Shown here: in pieces, positions 24,780 to 34,548 of the stretch
Numbering within the stretch: the stretch's first letter is position 1
How the letters are laid out: each line of letters opens with the position of its first letter
Source: G963556115 sp963666605
Lineage (GTDB): Bacteria; Planctomycetota; SZUA-567
DNA length: 64,000 bases
Reading direction: 5' to 3'
Assembly (NCBI GenBank): GCA_965140405.1
Contig: OZ223208.1
Span: 62,001 to 126,000 of the forward strand
Position numbers and translations under genes: made by a program
Notes under the pieces: generated by a model
Database searches by the model: none
Told to the model about the DNA's origin: nothing
What the model saw: the letters and a program-made list of their open reading frames with translations, nothing else

Positions 24780-25871
24780 ATGAATAAAGTTGCTCTTATC
24801 ACAGGGATCACCGGACAGGATGGATCATACCTTGCAGAATTTCTCCTAGAAAAAGGGTATGTTGTTCATGGTATTAAGCGACGCTCTTCATCTTTCAATA
24901 CTGAGAGAATCAATTCTATATATCAGGATTTCCATGATAAGGATGCTCGCTTCTTCTTACATTACGGAGACTTATCAGACTCTACAAATCTTATCAGACT
25001 AATACAAGAGATACAGCCAGATGAGATTTACAATCTTGGAGCACAGAGCCATGTAAAAGTCTCGTTCGACTCTCCAGAATATACGATGGATGTTGATGCA
25101 GGTGGCACGATGCGACTTCTTGAGGCAATCCGCATATTAGGACTTGAGAATAAGACCCGCATCTACCAAGCCTCTACTTCAGAGCTATACGGCAAGGTGC
25201 AAGAAATTCCACAGAAAGAGACTACTCCATTCTACCCACGTTCACCATACGGGGTAGCAAAGCTTTACGGTTACTGGATTACAATAAACTACAGAGAGTC
25301 ATACGGCATATACGCTTGTAACGGCATACTTTTCAACCACGAGTCGCCACGCAGAGGTGAGACATTTGTAACAAGAAAGATAACCAGAGCAATATCACGC
25401 ATCAAATACGGTCTCCAAAAGAGACTCTATCTGGGAAATATGGATGCACTTAGAGACTGGGGGCATGCTAAAGACTACGTAAAGATGATGTGGCTGATGC
25501 TCCAACAAGACGAACCAGATGACTTTGTAATAGCTACTGGCAAACAGTACTCTGTTAGGTACTTTGTAGAGTGCGCTTGTAAAGAAGTAGGCATAACTGT
25601 AAGATGGGAAGGTACTGGCATAGATGAGAAAGGCTACGATACCGAGACTGGAGAATGCATCGTTGAAGTCGACCCAACATACTTCCGCCCATGCGAAGTA
25701 GAGACACTCCTAGGCGATCCGACAAAAGCCAAAGAAAAGCTGGGCTGGGTGCCAGAGACAAGTTTTGAAGAACTAGTAAAGGATATGATGGAACACGATG
25801 TCGCAGAAGTAAAAAGAGACGTCCTCTGCCAAGATCATGGCTACGAAATCCTTGAAAACCCTAATGAGTAA
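24780..25871 (+). CDS. gmd: GDP-mannose 4,6-dehydratase
   Basis: 363 residues from the ATG at 24780 (MNKVALITGITGQDG), chosen over an upstream frame because the NADP-binding glycine motif then sits at the N-terminus as in known Gmd; an AAAGG lies upstream. Family motifs: TGITGQDGSYLAEFLL, HGIKRRSSSFNT, catalytic Thr-Glu-Tyr-Lys set in ASTSELYG and YGVAKLYGYW, and NGILFNHESPRRGETFVTRK. It makes GDP-4-keto-6-deoxymannose, precursor of fucose, rhamnose or perosamine donors. The DegT aminotransferase at 4.5-5.7 kb could use this product. Confidence 0.97.
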   Translation: MNKVALITGITGQDGSYLAEFLLEKGYVVHGIKRRSSSFNTERINSIYQDFHDKDARFFLHYGDLSDSTNLIRLIQEIQPDEIYNLGAQSHVKVSFDSPEYTMDVDAGGTMRLLEAIRILGLENKTRIYQASTSELYGKVQEIPQKETTPFYPRSPYGVAKLYGYWITINYRESYGIYACNGILFNHESPRRGETFVTRKITRAISRIKYGLQKRLYLGNMDALRDWGHAKDYVKMMWLMLQQDEPDDFVIATGKQYSVRYFVECACKEVGITVRWEGTGIDEKGYDTETGECIVEVDPTYFRPCEVETLLGDPTKAKEKLGWVPETSFEELVKDMMEHDVAEVKRDVLCQDHGYEILENPNE

Positions 25872-25932
25872 TGAATTTATCCATGGACTATACAATCAAA
25901 TTATAAGAATAAGCCCTTAAGGAGAGCCTCTA

Positions 25933-26247
25933 GTGTATTTTGAAATGCGCACATATACGATTCGACCAGGGATGCTAACATCCTACATCGACCTTTTCAA
26001 GAATATTGGTTTGCCGATTATTCAGCGTTATGCAGAGCTGATAGGATATTGGCATACAGATATTGGAGAATTAAATCAAGTCATTCACATATGGCGCTAT
26101 AAAAGTTTGGATCAAAGAACGCTCCAACGCCAAAAACTTTATGAAGACAGTGAATGGCAATCAAAGTTTCTACCTGAAGCAATGAAAATGCTAGAAAAAC
26201 AGGAAAATAAGATAATGCAGGCTTCAGATTTCTCACCAATACAATAA
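25933..26247 (+). CDS. NIPSNAP-family small protein
   Basis: 104 residues. MYFEMRTYTIRPGMLTSYIDLF and the later VIHIWRYKSLDQR match the ferredoxin-like alpha-beta barrel NIPSNAP family. The start is GTG at 25933 with AAGGAG 8 bases upstream. The role in bacteria is unclear. It lies 61 bases after gmd on the same strand and may share its transcript. Confidence 0.75.
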   Translation: MYFEMRTYTIRPGMLTSYIDLFKNIGLPIIQRYAELIGYWHTDIGELNQVIHIWRYKSLDQRTLQRQKLYEDSEWQSKFLPEAMKMLEKQENKIMQASDFSPIQ

Positions 26248-26359
26248 TTGTATATAATACTAACAAGCACATTAGATTTACAGCAAATAGAAATTATTAC
26301 TATAATAAAGTATATTAAAATCATAGTAATGAATAATAGATTTGTCACATAAAAAATAA

Positions 26360-26393
26360 AAACTGCACAACCAATACTTTTGTCGTGCAGTTT
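26360..26393 (-). terminator. Terminator of the sugar ABC operon
   Basis: Nine-base arms AAACTGCAC / GTGCAGTTT with a 16-base loop, 31 bases past the binding-protein stop, with a T-rich run on the minus strand. Confidence 0.75.
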
Positions 26394-26423
26394 CGTACTT
26401 CGCGTTTTTATAGGCAATTAATC

Positions 26424-27587
26424 TTACCACTGAGCAGGTTGGAATGCATCAACATCAATCTCTGTGATAATATGCTTTGGAAGGTAGTTAACCGGAGCAA
26501 GTTTCTCACCATTTAAATACTGGCAAGCAACATAACATGAAAGTGCGCCGTCTCCTTCAGCACTTTGATAAGTAATACCATATACATCGCCAGCAGCTAC
26601 AGAATCCATACCAGTCTTACTGTTACCAGCTCCAACAACTACAATATCATCTCTTCCAGCAGCCTTGAGAGCTTCAAGAGTACCAGTTACAGAGAAGCCA
26701 TCACCACTTAAGATAAGACCATTTAGATCCTTGCCGTATTTTGTTAACCATGCAGATACAAGCTGCATAGTACCCTCTGTTTCAAGATTTGCAGTATCCA
26801 TATCAAGGAGCTTCATTTCTGGCGCATACTCTTTGAGTTCTGTGATAGGACCAAATGTTCTTGCGAAGAATGGTGAAGAACCAGGCATATGACGAACGAC
26901 AGCATAGCCACCTTTTTTATCAAGTTCATCAGCAAACGCTCTTGCTAGCATACGCATCTGCCCCCAGTCATCTGGACCAGTCCAAGCAACACAGTACTTC
27001 ATAGCAGCATCAGCAGGAATAGTGTTAGCAGCTATAAGCGGAATCCCAGCCTTATTAATCTTACGGAAAAGCGGTGTACAAGCAGTAGCATCTACAGGAG
27101 TTATAACTATAATGTCAGGGCGATCATTAATTGCTTGATCAACCTGTTGAGCCTGCAAATCCTGATTCCAGTTTGAGCTGAACGATTTAACCGTCATATT
27201 GTATGATTTTGCAATCATATTGAAGCCATTCATGAATGCTGTAAAGTATGGGTGGTCTCCAGCACGAATGATCACGATAGTTTTACCATATGCGCCAGTA
27301 GCCTCATCGTTTGAAGGAATATTCTTTTTTTCTGTAGTCCAGCCCGCATATTCTTGATCCCACCAGAGACCTGCTTCATCATCTGCTAAAGCCTTTGGAT
27401 CGGCCGGACGAGGCGGAACATCTTTTGGAGCACCTTTAATAATTAGAGGCTGACCATCAGTACCTGTAAGCTTTGTAACATCAATCTTTATTGATTTTGT
27501 AAGGTTATCTTCTGCATTAGCAACAGTACCAAATGCAGTAGCTACCATACATACAATAAGACTTAGTACCACAAAAATCTTTTTCAT
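26424..27587 (-). CDS. Periplasmic sugar-binding protein of a ribose-type ABC importer
   Basis: 387 residues from the ATG at 27587 (GGAGAG 5 bases upstream). The signal peptide MKKIFVVLSLIVCMVATAFG is followed by a 95-residue N-terminal extension with Trp-rich WWDQEYAGW. The type I periplasmic-binding fold then starts at TIVIIRAGDHPYF and contains IIVITPVDATA, as in RbsB-like proteins. The extension is longer than in RbsB and may be family-specific. It is the last gene of a five- or six-gene minus-strand operon with two permeases, the ATPase, a UroD-like protein and perhaps rhamnose mutarotase. Confidence 0.9.
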   Translation of the reverse strand: MKKIFVVLSLIVCMVATAFGTVANAEDNLTKSIKIDVTKLTGTDGQPLIIKGAPKDVPPRPADPKALADDEAGLWWDQEYAGWTTEKKNIPSNDEATGAYGKTIVIIRAGDHPYFTAFMNGFNMIAKSYNMTVKSFSSNWNQDLQAQQVDQAINDRPDIIVITPVDATACTPLFRKINKAGIPLIAANTIPADAAMKYCVAWTGPDDWGQMRMLARAFADELDKKGGYAVVRHMPGSSPFFARTFGPITELKEYAPEMKLLDMDTANLETEGTMQLVSAWLTKYGKDLNGLILSGDGFSVTGTLEALKAAGRDDIVVVGAGNSKTGMDSVAAGDVYGITYQSAEGDGALSCYVACQYLNGEKLAPVNYLPKHIITEIDVDAFQPAQW

Positions 27588-27685
27588 TTTTCTCTCCAAC
27601 AAACTAAACAATAAAAGTAACTTACAACAAAAATACCACAACAATATTTTTACACACATAACATTATAATATATAATAATAACTT

Positions 27686-28696
27686 TTAGGATTGAAGATT
27701 TTCTAGCTCTTCTAGTAGATACTGCCTCTGTCCTCTCAGTAGGTCTCTCTTATATACTGTATAGGCTTCATATAGTACAACCAGAGCCAAGATAACACCG
27801 TTTACAAATATCTGCACTTCAAAACCAAAGCCAAAACATCCAAATCCATTATTAACAGCTATAAGGAAAAGCACAGCAATAAAGCTTTTTATAATACTTC
27901 CTCTGCCACCAGTCATAAGAGTACCACCAATAATTACAGCAGCAATTACCTGCATTAATGTCTTAGCACCTAGTATAGCATTGGCTGTTGATGAAGACAG
28001 CTTCATAGCGAACAAAGCACCACCGACAGCAGCTAGTCCGTCACAAATAATAAAACCAACAATAATATACTTGTCTCTATTTAAACCTGCCAACCAAGCT
28101 GTTTCAGCGTTACCACCAACCATAAAGAATCCTCGACCATACCTCGTATTGACAAGCAAAAATGCAAAGATAGCAACAATAATAAAAGTAATGATTGTTA
28201 GCGGTGTAAGCACACCCAGTATTGGCATATCCAACCAGTCAGCAAGATCGAAGTCATCTACAGCAATCGCGCCACCATCACAGTAGTAATGCATCAGTCC
28301 ACGTACTACTATCATAGTACCAAGCGTAACAATAAATGAATTAATTTTTACCTTGGATACGAGTAAGCCATTTACCAAACCAACGACCATACCAGAAATA
28401 ATCCCTATCGTTGCACCACCAGCCCAACCCAACTGTTCATAAAAACCAACAGTCAACATACCAGAGAGCATAAGCACTGATCCAATAGAAAGGTCAAGTT
28501 GCCCGAGAATAAATATAATTGTAAACCCGACTGCACATATTCCACTTAATGTAGCACCTTGAAGAACTGTTCTTATATTATATTCTGTTAGGAAGTTCTT
28601 AGCGAATGATCCAAAAATAACAACAGCTATTAACAACATAAAAAGAGCTCTATTTCTATCCAAGATCTGAACTACACTCATTTTTTTCTTACGCAT
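27686..28696 (-). CDS. Sugar ABC transporter permease (RbsC-like), second of two
   Basis: 336 residues, about eight to ten hydrophobic helices. The BPD_transp_2 motifs include GQLDLSIGSVLML and the EAA-like GGNAETAWLAGLN. It overlaps the other permease gene by 8 bases, so translation is coupled. Paired permeases suggest a heterodimeric channel. The substrate is inferred as a sugar from context. Confidence 0.92.
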   Translation of the reverse strand: MRKKKMSVVQILDRNRALFMLLIAVVIFGSFAKNFLTEYNIRTVLQGATLSGICAVGFTIIFILGQLDLSIGSVLMLSGMLTVGFYEQLGWAGGATIGIISGMVVGLVNGLLVSKVKINSFIVTLGTMIVVRGLMHYYCDGGAIAVDDFDLADWLDMPILGVLTPLTIITFIIVAIFAFLLVNTRYGRGFFMVGGNAETAWLAGLNRDKYIIVGFIICDGLAAVGGALFAMKLSSSTANAILGAKTLMQVIAAVIIGGTLMTGGRGSIIKSFIAVLFLIAVNNGFGCFGFGFEVQIFVNGVILALVVLYEAYTVYKRDLLRGQRQYLLEELENLQS

Positions 28697-29738
28697 AATC
28701 TTTCCCCTGACTTCTCAACTGATACTGATGAAATCCTACAACAAGGATAAAGATTGATCCTGTAACAATATCCTGCTGAAATGTATTGATACCAATAAAG
28801 TTCATAATATTTGATAAAAGTCCTATTACAAGCACCCCACCAAAGACACCAAACATACTCCCTCTACCACCAGACTGCATCATGCCACCAATAACAACAG
28901 CAGTTACTGACTTGAAGTCATACCCCTGTCCTAGATAAAATACACCTAGTTTATTCATACTTGTAATAAATATACCGCCAATACTTCCGCAGAATGCAGC
29001 GGCAAGGAAAGCATATAAAATATACATCTTAACATTTACACCTGAGCATTTTGCAGCCTCTTGTTTTGATCCAACAAGTTTTGTATAAAGCCCAAACTTT
29101 GTTCTATTAAGAACGAGGTGACATAAGACAAACATGAGTAGCATCACAATAACGATAAGAGGTATACCAAAAAGATCCGTTCTAAAGATACCTATAAAAC
29201 GATCGGCATCAATTGTATCTAAACCTCTACTAGATAGTATTTGATCTGGATAGAGCTGGGTATTACTCCACATAAAGCGCATAAAGCCTTCCATGAAGTA
29301 CACAACAGCAAGTGTCCAAAGAATTGGATTAGCATTCAGCCAACCAACAACCAAACCATTGAGAGCACCAATCGCCATACCAGAAATAATCCCGATAATC
29401 AGTGCTGGAAATATCCCCAAGTGCAGGTAGGAAACAGCCATTGTACCACTAAAGGCCATGTATGAAGGTATAGACAGATCACACCACTTACCAATATACA
29501 CTACAAATGCCATACCGCACGAAACAATTCCAAGTAGTGCAATATTTCGTAGTACATTTAGAAAATTAGCCGAAGTCATAAATTCAGGATTTACACAATA
29601 CCCAACACCAAGGAGTATTATAGCCAAAGTATAAATACCAAATAGTCCATAAATTCTTAGAGCTGCATTCTGTTTCGTCCTTACAAAGCGTTGACTTTCA
29701 GTTGTTGGAGCGAAGACTCCACTATTTATTTCATTCAT
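28689..29738 (-). CDS. Sugar ABC transporter permease (RbsC-like), first of two
   Basis: 349 residues with multiple membrane helices, GKWCDLSIPSYMAFSG corresponding to the permease signature, and GSKQEAAKCSGVN as the ATPase-contact loop. Its first base overlaps the last base of the ATPase gene stop. The N-terminus carries a 25-residue polar lead. Confidence 0.92.
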   Translation of the reverse strand: MNEINSGVFAPTTESQRFVRTKQNAALRIYGLFGIYTLAIILLGVGYCVNPEFMTSANFLNVLRNIALLGIVSCGMAFVVYIGKWCDLSIPSYMAFSGTMAVSYLHLGIFPALIIGIISGMAIGALNGLVVGWLNANPILWTLAVVYFMEGFMRFMWSNTQLYPDQILSSRGLDTIDADRFIGIFRTDLFGIPLIVIVMLLMFVLCHLVLNRTKFGLYTKLVGSKQEAAKCSGVNVKMYILYAFLAAAFCGSIGGIFITSMNKLGVFYLGQGYDFKSVTAVVIGGMMQSGGRGSMFGVFGGVLVIGLLSNIMNFIGINTFQQDIVTGSIFILVVGFHQYQLRSQGKDYA

Positions 29739-31246
29739 TATGCCATTACTCCCTCACCGTTAGCCGCTAATAAGACTGACTCTTCTGTCAATTCTTCTTT
29801 TTGCATAGAGCCAATCATATGTCCTTCTTTTAATACCATAACTCTGTCTGCAAGCCCAACCATTTCTGGCAGATCACTAGTTAGTAGGATTACAGTCCTA
29901 CCCATATCTGCTAGTTCGATAATAACATCATGAATAATTGATTTAGCCCCGACATCAACACCTCTTGAAGGCTCATCAAGAATAATAACCTCCGGATTAC
30001 AAGCCAACCATTTGCCAAGGAGTACCTTTTGCTGATTACCACCGCTTAAATTTCCTGCCCCAACACTTCCTAATGGCGGCTGAATGTTAAGCTTCTTAAT
30101 CATATCTTCAGTAGTTTTTCCTTCTTGCTTTTTAGAATATACTCCCATGTTACAAAAATCATCAATCTTCGCAGCAAGAACATTATCCTTGACACTCAGT
30201 CTTAAAAATAGACCATCATTCTTCCTGTCTTCAGATAAATATACTAGTCCAGCCTTGATAGCTCTATGATATGATCCAGGTTTTAGTGATTTACCATTCA
30301 TCTCTATACTTCCACTATCGAGTGGATCGATTCCACACAGACTCCTAGCCATCTCACTTCTACCAGCCCCGGATAGTCCTACTATACCAAGAATCTCTCC
30401 CTTCATAGCGTAGAATGATAGATCATGAAAAAAGCCTCGCCTAGTTATATGCTCTACAACTAGAGCTTTCTCATCCAGCACTCCATTCGTTCTCTTCTTA
30501 TAGAATTCGCTCATAGACTTACCAACCATCATACTGACAAGATCTGCTGGCGTTACTTCATCGATTCTTTTTGTAGCTATCTTCATACCGTCACGCATTA
30601 CAGTTATTCTATCAGCAACCCTAAATATTTCTGGTAGATGGTGCGAGATATAAACTATCGCCAAACCTTGTGCTTTAAGATTATCAATAATTTCAAATAG
30701 TCTTTCGACCTCTTGTCTTGAAAGTGACGAAGTAGGTTCATCCATTACGAGAATTGATGGATTATGACTCATTACTTTTGCAATCTCAACCAGCTGCGCC
30801 TCATGTTGAGATATATCCTCTACACGCGTAAATGGATCTAGGTCGAGGCCTACAGTTTTAAGAATTTCCTTTGTCTGCTCTTTAATTTTCTTATTATCAA
30901 GCATAAGAAAATTCTTTTTTGGTAGACGCCCTACAAGAACATTCTCTGCAATTGTTATTGGGCGAGCAAGTGAGAGTTCTTGGTAGATCATACCAATACC
31001 ATTCTCAATCGCTTCCAGAGGTGTTCTCAAACTCACTTCATTTCCATTAATAACGATCTCACCTGTATAGTCAGAGAACGACCCAGCAAGCATCTTCATC
31101 AAGGTAGATTTACCAGCACCATTCTCACCTAGTAGTGCGTGGACCTCTCCTTGCCTCACTTCGAAATCAACCCTATTAACAGCTAGCGTACCCGGAAATG
31201 CTTTTGTTACTTTTCGCATCCTTAATGAAATACGTTCTTTACTCAT
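29738..31246 (-). CDS. Sugar ABC transporter ATP-binding protein, dual nucleotide-binding domains
   Basis: 502 residues with two NBDs as in RbsA/MglA. NBD1: Walker A GENGAGKST, Walker B VMDEPTSSLS. NBD2 is degenerate at Walker A (GLSGAGRSE), has signature LSGGNQQKVLLGKWL and Walker B ILDEPSRGVD. This asymmetry is typical of the family. It energises uptake through the two permeases. It begins 58 bases after the UroD-like gene. Confidence 0.95.
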   Translation of the reverse strand: MSKERISLRMRKVTKAFPGTLAVNRVDFEVRQGEVHALLGENGAGKSTLMKMLAGSFSDYTGEIVINGNEVSLRTPLEAIENGIGMIYQELSLARPITIAENVLVGRLPKKNFLMLDNKKIKEQTKEILKTVGLDLDPFTRVEDISQHEAQLVEIAKVMSHNPSILVMDEPTSSLSRQEVERLFEIIDNLKAQGLAIVYISHHLPEIFRVADRITVMRDGMKIATKRIDEVTPADLVSMMVGKSMSEFYKKRTNGVLDEKALVVEHITRRGFFHDLSFYAMKGEILGIVGLSGAGRSEMARSLCGIDPLDSGSIEMNGKSLKPGSYHRAIKAGLVYLSEDRKNDGLFLRLSVKDNVLAAKIDDFCNMGVYSKKQEGKTTEDMIKKLNIQPPLGSVGAGNLSGGNQQKVLLGKWLACNPEVIILDEPSRGVDVGAKSIIHDVIIELADMGRTVILLTSDLPEMVGLADRVMVLKEGHMIGSMQKEELTEESVLLAANGEGVMA

Positions 31247-31304
31247 ACTCTACACCTTTTTTATTTTCTCTCTCGTGCTACAATATAAAATAGTAAAACG
31301 TAAT

Positions 31305-32477
31305 CTAATATCCAGCAATGTCCTCGCCATTTAGATTTAATGGGTAATTACCATACTCACGAACAAGCTTTACCGCATAGTCGTAGTTTTCAGGACTTAC
31401 AGAATCCGGCACACTATGATCAGACTGGAAGATATACCCTCCACCTTTTGCCGCGTTTAGCTTTCTTAAGATATACTTTTTGAGTTCTGGCTTATCAAGA
31501 GCAGCCCACTCCATAACATCCATATTTCCAACGAATGCTAATCTGTCTTTATATTCTTTCTTTAGTGTTACTACATCTAAGCCAGCTTTTGCTTCTACAG
31601 GATTATATCCATCAAGACCGATATCGATCAGGTCTTCATATATTGGTGTAGCATTACCACAACTATGATAGATTACAGGTAGATCATGTTTATGACATAG
31701 CTCGATAAGTGCAGCAAGTGTTGGCTTGAGGAATCTCCTCCAGTGATCAGGTGAGAATAACATTGCATTGACATATGCAACATCACCCCAAATCAACATA
31801 CCTGAGAGCATACCATTACCAGCCTTGATCTGTTCTTCACAAATCCTATACACAAATTCACCAACACGTGTAAGGAACTTTTCGAGCTCTTCAGGATGCA
31901 GAATCATCCACATGTACAAGTTCTCTGCACCTATAATTCTCCAACCCTCTTCCATCGCTTCGCACACAGACCCAAATACTGGAAAGTCTTCATAATTTTC
32001 ATTTAATTGATCTATCCACGCTGGAGAATTCCTTACAATTCTGTCTCCAACTCCAACGATCTGATTATCACCAGCACTATAATATCTTCTTGGATCAGCT
32101 GGATCATCAAACTCGAACGCTTCCATTTTCTCAACTGTATCAGTATGAAACTTAGTAAACGCTGGCATAGTAACAGATTCACTAACCATTATTTCTGCTT
32201 CAAATCCTGTTCGCACCACAGTTTTTTCTGGAGACTGTTCAAGGTATTCAAAGTCCTTGATATGCGGGTCCATGTTAGGAGTAATATTTCTCCAGTCTAG
32301 ATCATAATAACGATATATATCCGCATCATCAGGAAGGTTGAAATGCTTTCTCCATTTTTCCAAAAAGTCTGTCCAAAAGAAATCAGATACTGGCACTCTA
32401 TCTGGTTCTTGATGATTCAGCGCTTTTCTCACTCTGTCTAGTTTTTTTAGACAATTTTCGCTCTGTTTCAAAGCCAT
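31305..32477 (-). CDS. UroD-family (MtaA/CmuA-like) methyltransferase-type protein
   Basis: About 390 residues of the uroporphyrinogen decarboxylase superfamily. DRVRKALNHQEPDRVPV at the N-terminus is the family opening. The metal-site region is VIYHSCGNATPI with a later GDVAYV and a C-terminal FQSDHSVPDSV. The second Cys of the MtaA HxC...C zinc motif is not visible. Members outside heme synthesis move methyl groups to or from corrinoids. The start is uncertain: ATG 32477 is used; another ATG at 32495 and a TTG at 32543 are in frame. It is co-directional with a sugar importer and rhamnose mutarotase. Confidence 0.8.
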   Translation of the reverse strand: MALKQSENCLKKLDRVRKALNHQEPDRVPVSDFFWTDFLEKWRKHFNLPDDADIYRYYDLDWRNITPNMDPHIKDFEYLEQSPEKTVVRTGFEAEIMVSESVTMPAFTKFHTDTVEKMEAFEFDDPADPRRYYSAGDNQIVGVGDRIVRNSPAWIDQLNENYEDFPVFGSVCEAMEEGWRIIGAENLYMWMILHPEELEKFLTRVGEFVYRICEEQIKAGNGMLSGMLIWGDVAYVNAMLFSPDHWRRFLKPTLAALIELCHKHDLPVIYHSCGNATPIYEDLIDIGLDGYNPVEAKAGLDVVTLKKEYKDRLAFVGNMDVMEWAALDKPELKKYILRKLNAAKGGGYIFQSDHSVPDSVSPENYDYAVKLVREYGNYPLNLNGEDIAGY

Positions 32478-32615
32478 TTTTACACTTTCTAGCATTACCT
32501 CTATGCAGACTGGCCAACTCTCTCTTGAGGGCTTTAAATACAATCCACTTTTAGAAGTATCTTACTACACACAAAATTCTTCAAAAATTTATTTACTCTT
32601 TCTATCAAATTACTT

Positions 32616-32942
32616 TTAATCTTGATGAAAGACCTCTTCCATGTTTGCCCACCACTCATTAGCTTTTCTCGTCTCAAGTGGCACTTGCATTGGCATCATG
32701 ATATCCCACCACTCTTGAGTTTTAGCATCTTGAGCCATAATTTGCATATCAGCTTCAAAGTCTTCCCCTACGTATTCGAAGTATGCGAAAAGGATATCAT
32801 CTTTAAGATATATTGAATAATTTTCAATATTACACTTACTTATCATAGCACTTACCTCTTCCCACGGATTTGCGTGATATTCAACATATGCTTTGATTTG
32901 TTCTGGATTAATTTTGATGACTTGTCCATATCTTTTCATCAT
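32616..32942 (-). CDS. rhaM: L-rhamnose mutarotase family protein
   Basis: 108 residues, the RhaM/DUF718 size. RYGQVIKINPEQIKAYVEYH (first 20 of the core) has the catalytic His, and SIYLKDDILFAYFEY and WWDIMMPMQ are family motifs. RhaM interconverts alpha- and beta-anomers of L-rhamnose or similar 6-deoxy sugars. Two ATGs lie in tandem after AAAAGGGGAA. It leads the operon and is preceded by a 543-base regulatory region. Confidence 0.9.
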   Translation of the reverse strand: MMKRYGQVIKINPEQIKAYVEYHANPWEEVSAMISKCNIENYSIYLKDDILFAYFEYVGEDFEADMQIMAQDAKTQEWWDIMMPMQVPLETRKANEWWANMEEVFHQD

Positions 32943-33485
32943 TTCCCCTTTTATTATGTTTTAGTTATGTATGAAGTATAATCTGGTGTAATTTTGGGTT
33001 GACTCGGTATCTGCTTAATTTTTACCAACTTATGGTTTAATTTATAAGAATATTTACTGCTTAACTAAAGCGTACCACACCGGGATGACTAGTCAAATTT
33101 TTAACCAATTATTTCTTGAATTTTTATAACCATTGTTTGATTATTTAGAATATAACGCATAAAAATACATCAAATATGACCTTTAATACGTTAAATTTAC
33201 CAAAAATATCTATTATTTTATAATTTTGTAAGATTAAACTTGCTTAAACCCAAATCATATAATATGCTTAATTTAAATGCTCAATACATGCTTAAAAATT
33301 AATCACAGATAATATTTATTTTATCTAATTGCTAAAAATGTAACCAAATATCTAAATATCATATTATCTTTAACATATGTTATTTTGCTGTTTTATTAGC
33401 CTGCACTTTATTCATATTTATATATTTGATATACTTTTGTTTTCGTTTCAATGTGTTCTATAAAAGTACCGACTGAGAGAATTTT
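32943..33485. promoter_or_regulatory. Divergent control region of the sugar locus with five TGCTTAA repeats
   Basis: 543 very AT-rich bases between rhaM (minus) and a LacI gene (plus). Exact TGCTTAA heptamers occur at 33012, 33058, 33241, 33265 and 33289, all in the same orientation. A small TGACTAGTCA palindrome lies near 33090. No gene is seen. The repeats may be operator half-sites for the two LacI regulators. Confidence 0.5.
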
Positions 33486-34520
33486 ATGAGCTTAAAAAAA
33501 GTTACCCTGAGTGATGTTGCAAAAGTAGCCAACGTCTCTATCGCAACTGCTTCGATGGCATTCTCTGGCAAAGGCCGAGTTTCAGAAGCTGTAATTATGA
33601 AGGTTCAAAGAATTGCAGCTGAATTAGGGTATAAAAGCAAATCCACTTTTAGAGTCATGCCTCAGCCCAATACAAAAAGCATATCACTTCTGCTCTTAAC
33701 AGACAAGAAATGGGCGTATCTTTGGTACATGGAACAAAAAATTGTTAGAGAGCTAGAAATTCTTCTTGCCGATCAAGACTATACCTTGATTATTATACCA
33801 ATTACTGAGGACGATTCTGATGAAAGAATAATCCAAAAGGTCGTCACCAGCGGCTCTTCAGGAGTACTCTCTATTCATTACGGCAACCCTTCACTCTTCA
33901 AGCACTTTGAAAAACTGAAGTTACCGGTTACACTTATAATGAATAGCGACTACCAAGGGGATATTCACTCAATATGTGTTGATGATTTTCAAGGAGCATA
34001 CTCAGCGACCAGACATCTTATCGAACGAGGTCATAAGGACATAGCTTTTATTGAATACAAAGACAGCCCAGTACGAGCGATTATGCAGGACAGATTTATA
34101 GGGTTTGAAAAAGCCCTCACTGAGAACAAAATCGCTCATAGAAGTGATTTTAGAATTAAAATAGATGTGCATGACCAAGAAAATATTGAATCTAATATCG
34201 ATAAATTATTTACTCGCAATAATCGTCCAACAGCGATATTTGCTATTGACGACTACATTGCGATGCACTTTATACCTGTACTCAAACGCCTTGGGATACG
34301 AATTCCCCAAGATGTTTCTATAATATCTCCAGGTGATGTTATAGACTATGATGTACCATTTGTTCAGAAGATCACAACTATGAGTATAAATTTTGAACAG
34401 ATGGCACGACTTGCTGTAGATATGCTTATGAGCTTACTCAGCAACAACGACAATCAAGTACCATCTTTAAAGGTAGAGTTGAAATTATTTGACAGAGGAA
34501 GTACAGGCTTTAGGCAGTAA
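33486..34520 (+). CDS. LacI-family transcription regulator, first of a tandem pair
   Basis: 344 residues. The N-terminal helix-turn-helix VTLSDVAKVANVSIATASMAF (first 20 recognisable) is followed by a hinge and a periplasmic-binding-like effector domain (about 65-344) with GYKSKSTFR and VDDFQGAYSATRHLIERGH. AGAGAATTTT precedes the ATG. With its paralog downstream it probably senses the imported sugar and controls the divergent operon. Confidence 0.92.
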   Translation: MSLKKVTLSDVAKVANVSIATASMAFSGKGRVSEAVIMKVQRIAAELGYKSKSTFRVMPQPNTKSISLLLLTDKKWAYLWYMEQKIVRELEILLADQDYTLIIIPITEDDSDERIIQKVVTSGSSGVLSIHYGNPSLFKHFEKLKLPVTLIMNSDYQGDIHSICVDDFQGAYSATRHLIERGHKDIAFIEYKDSPVRAIMQDRFIGFEKALTENKIAHRSDFRIKIDVHDQENIESNIDKLFTRNNRPTAIFAIDDYIAMHFIPVLKRLGIRIPQDVSIISPGDVIDYDVPFVQKITTMSINFEQMARLAVDMLMSLLSNNDNQVPSLKVELKLFDRGSTGFRQ

Positions 34521-34548
34521 TCACATAATACACGAGAGTCCATATATA

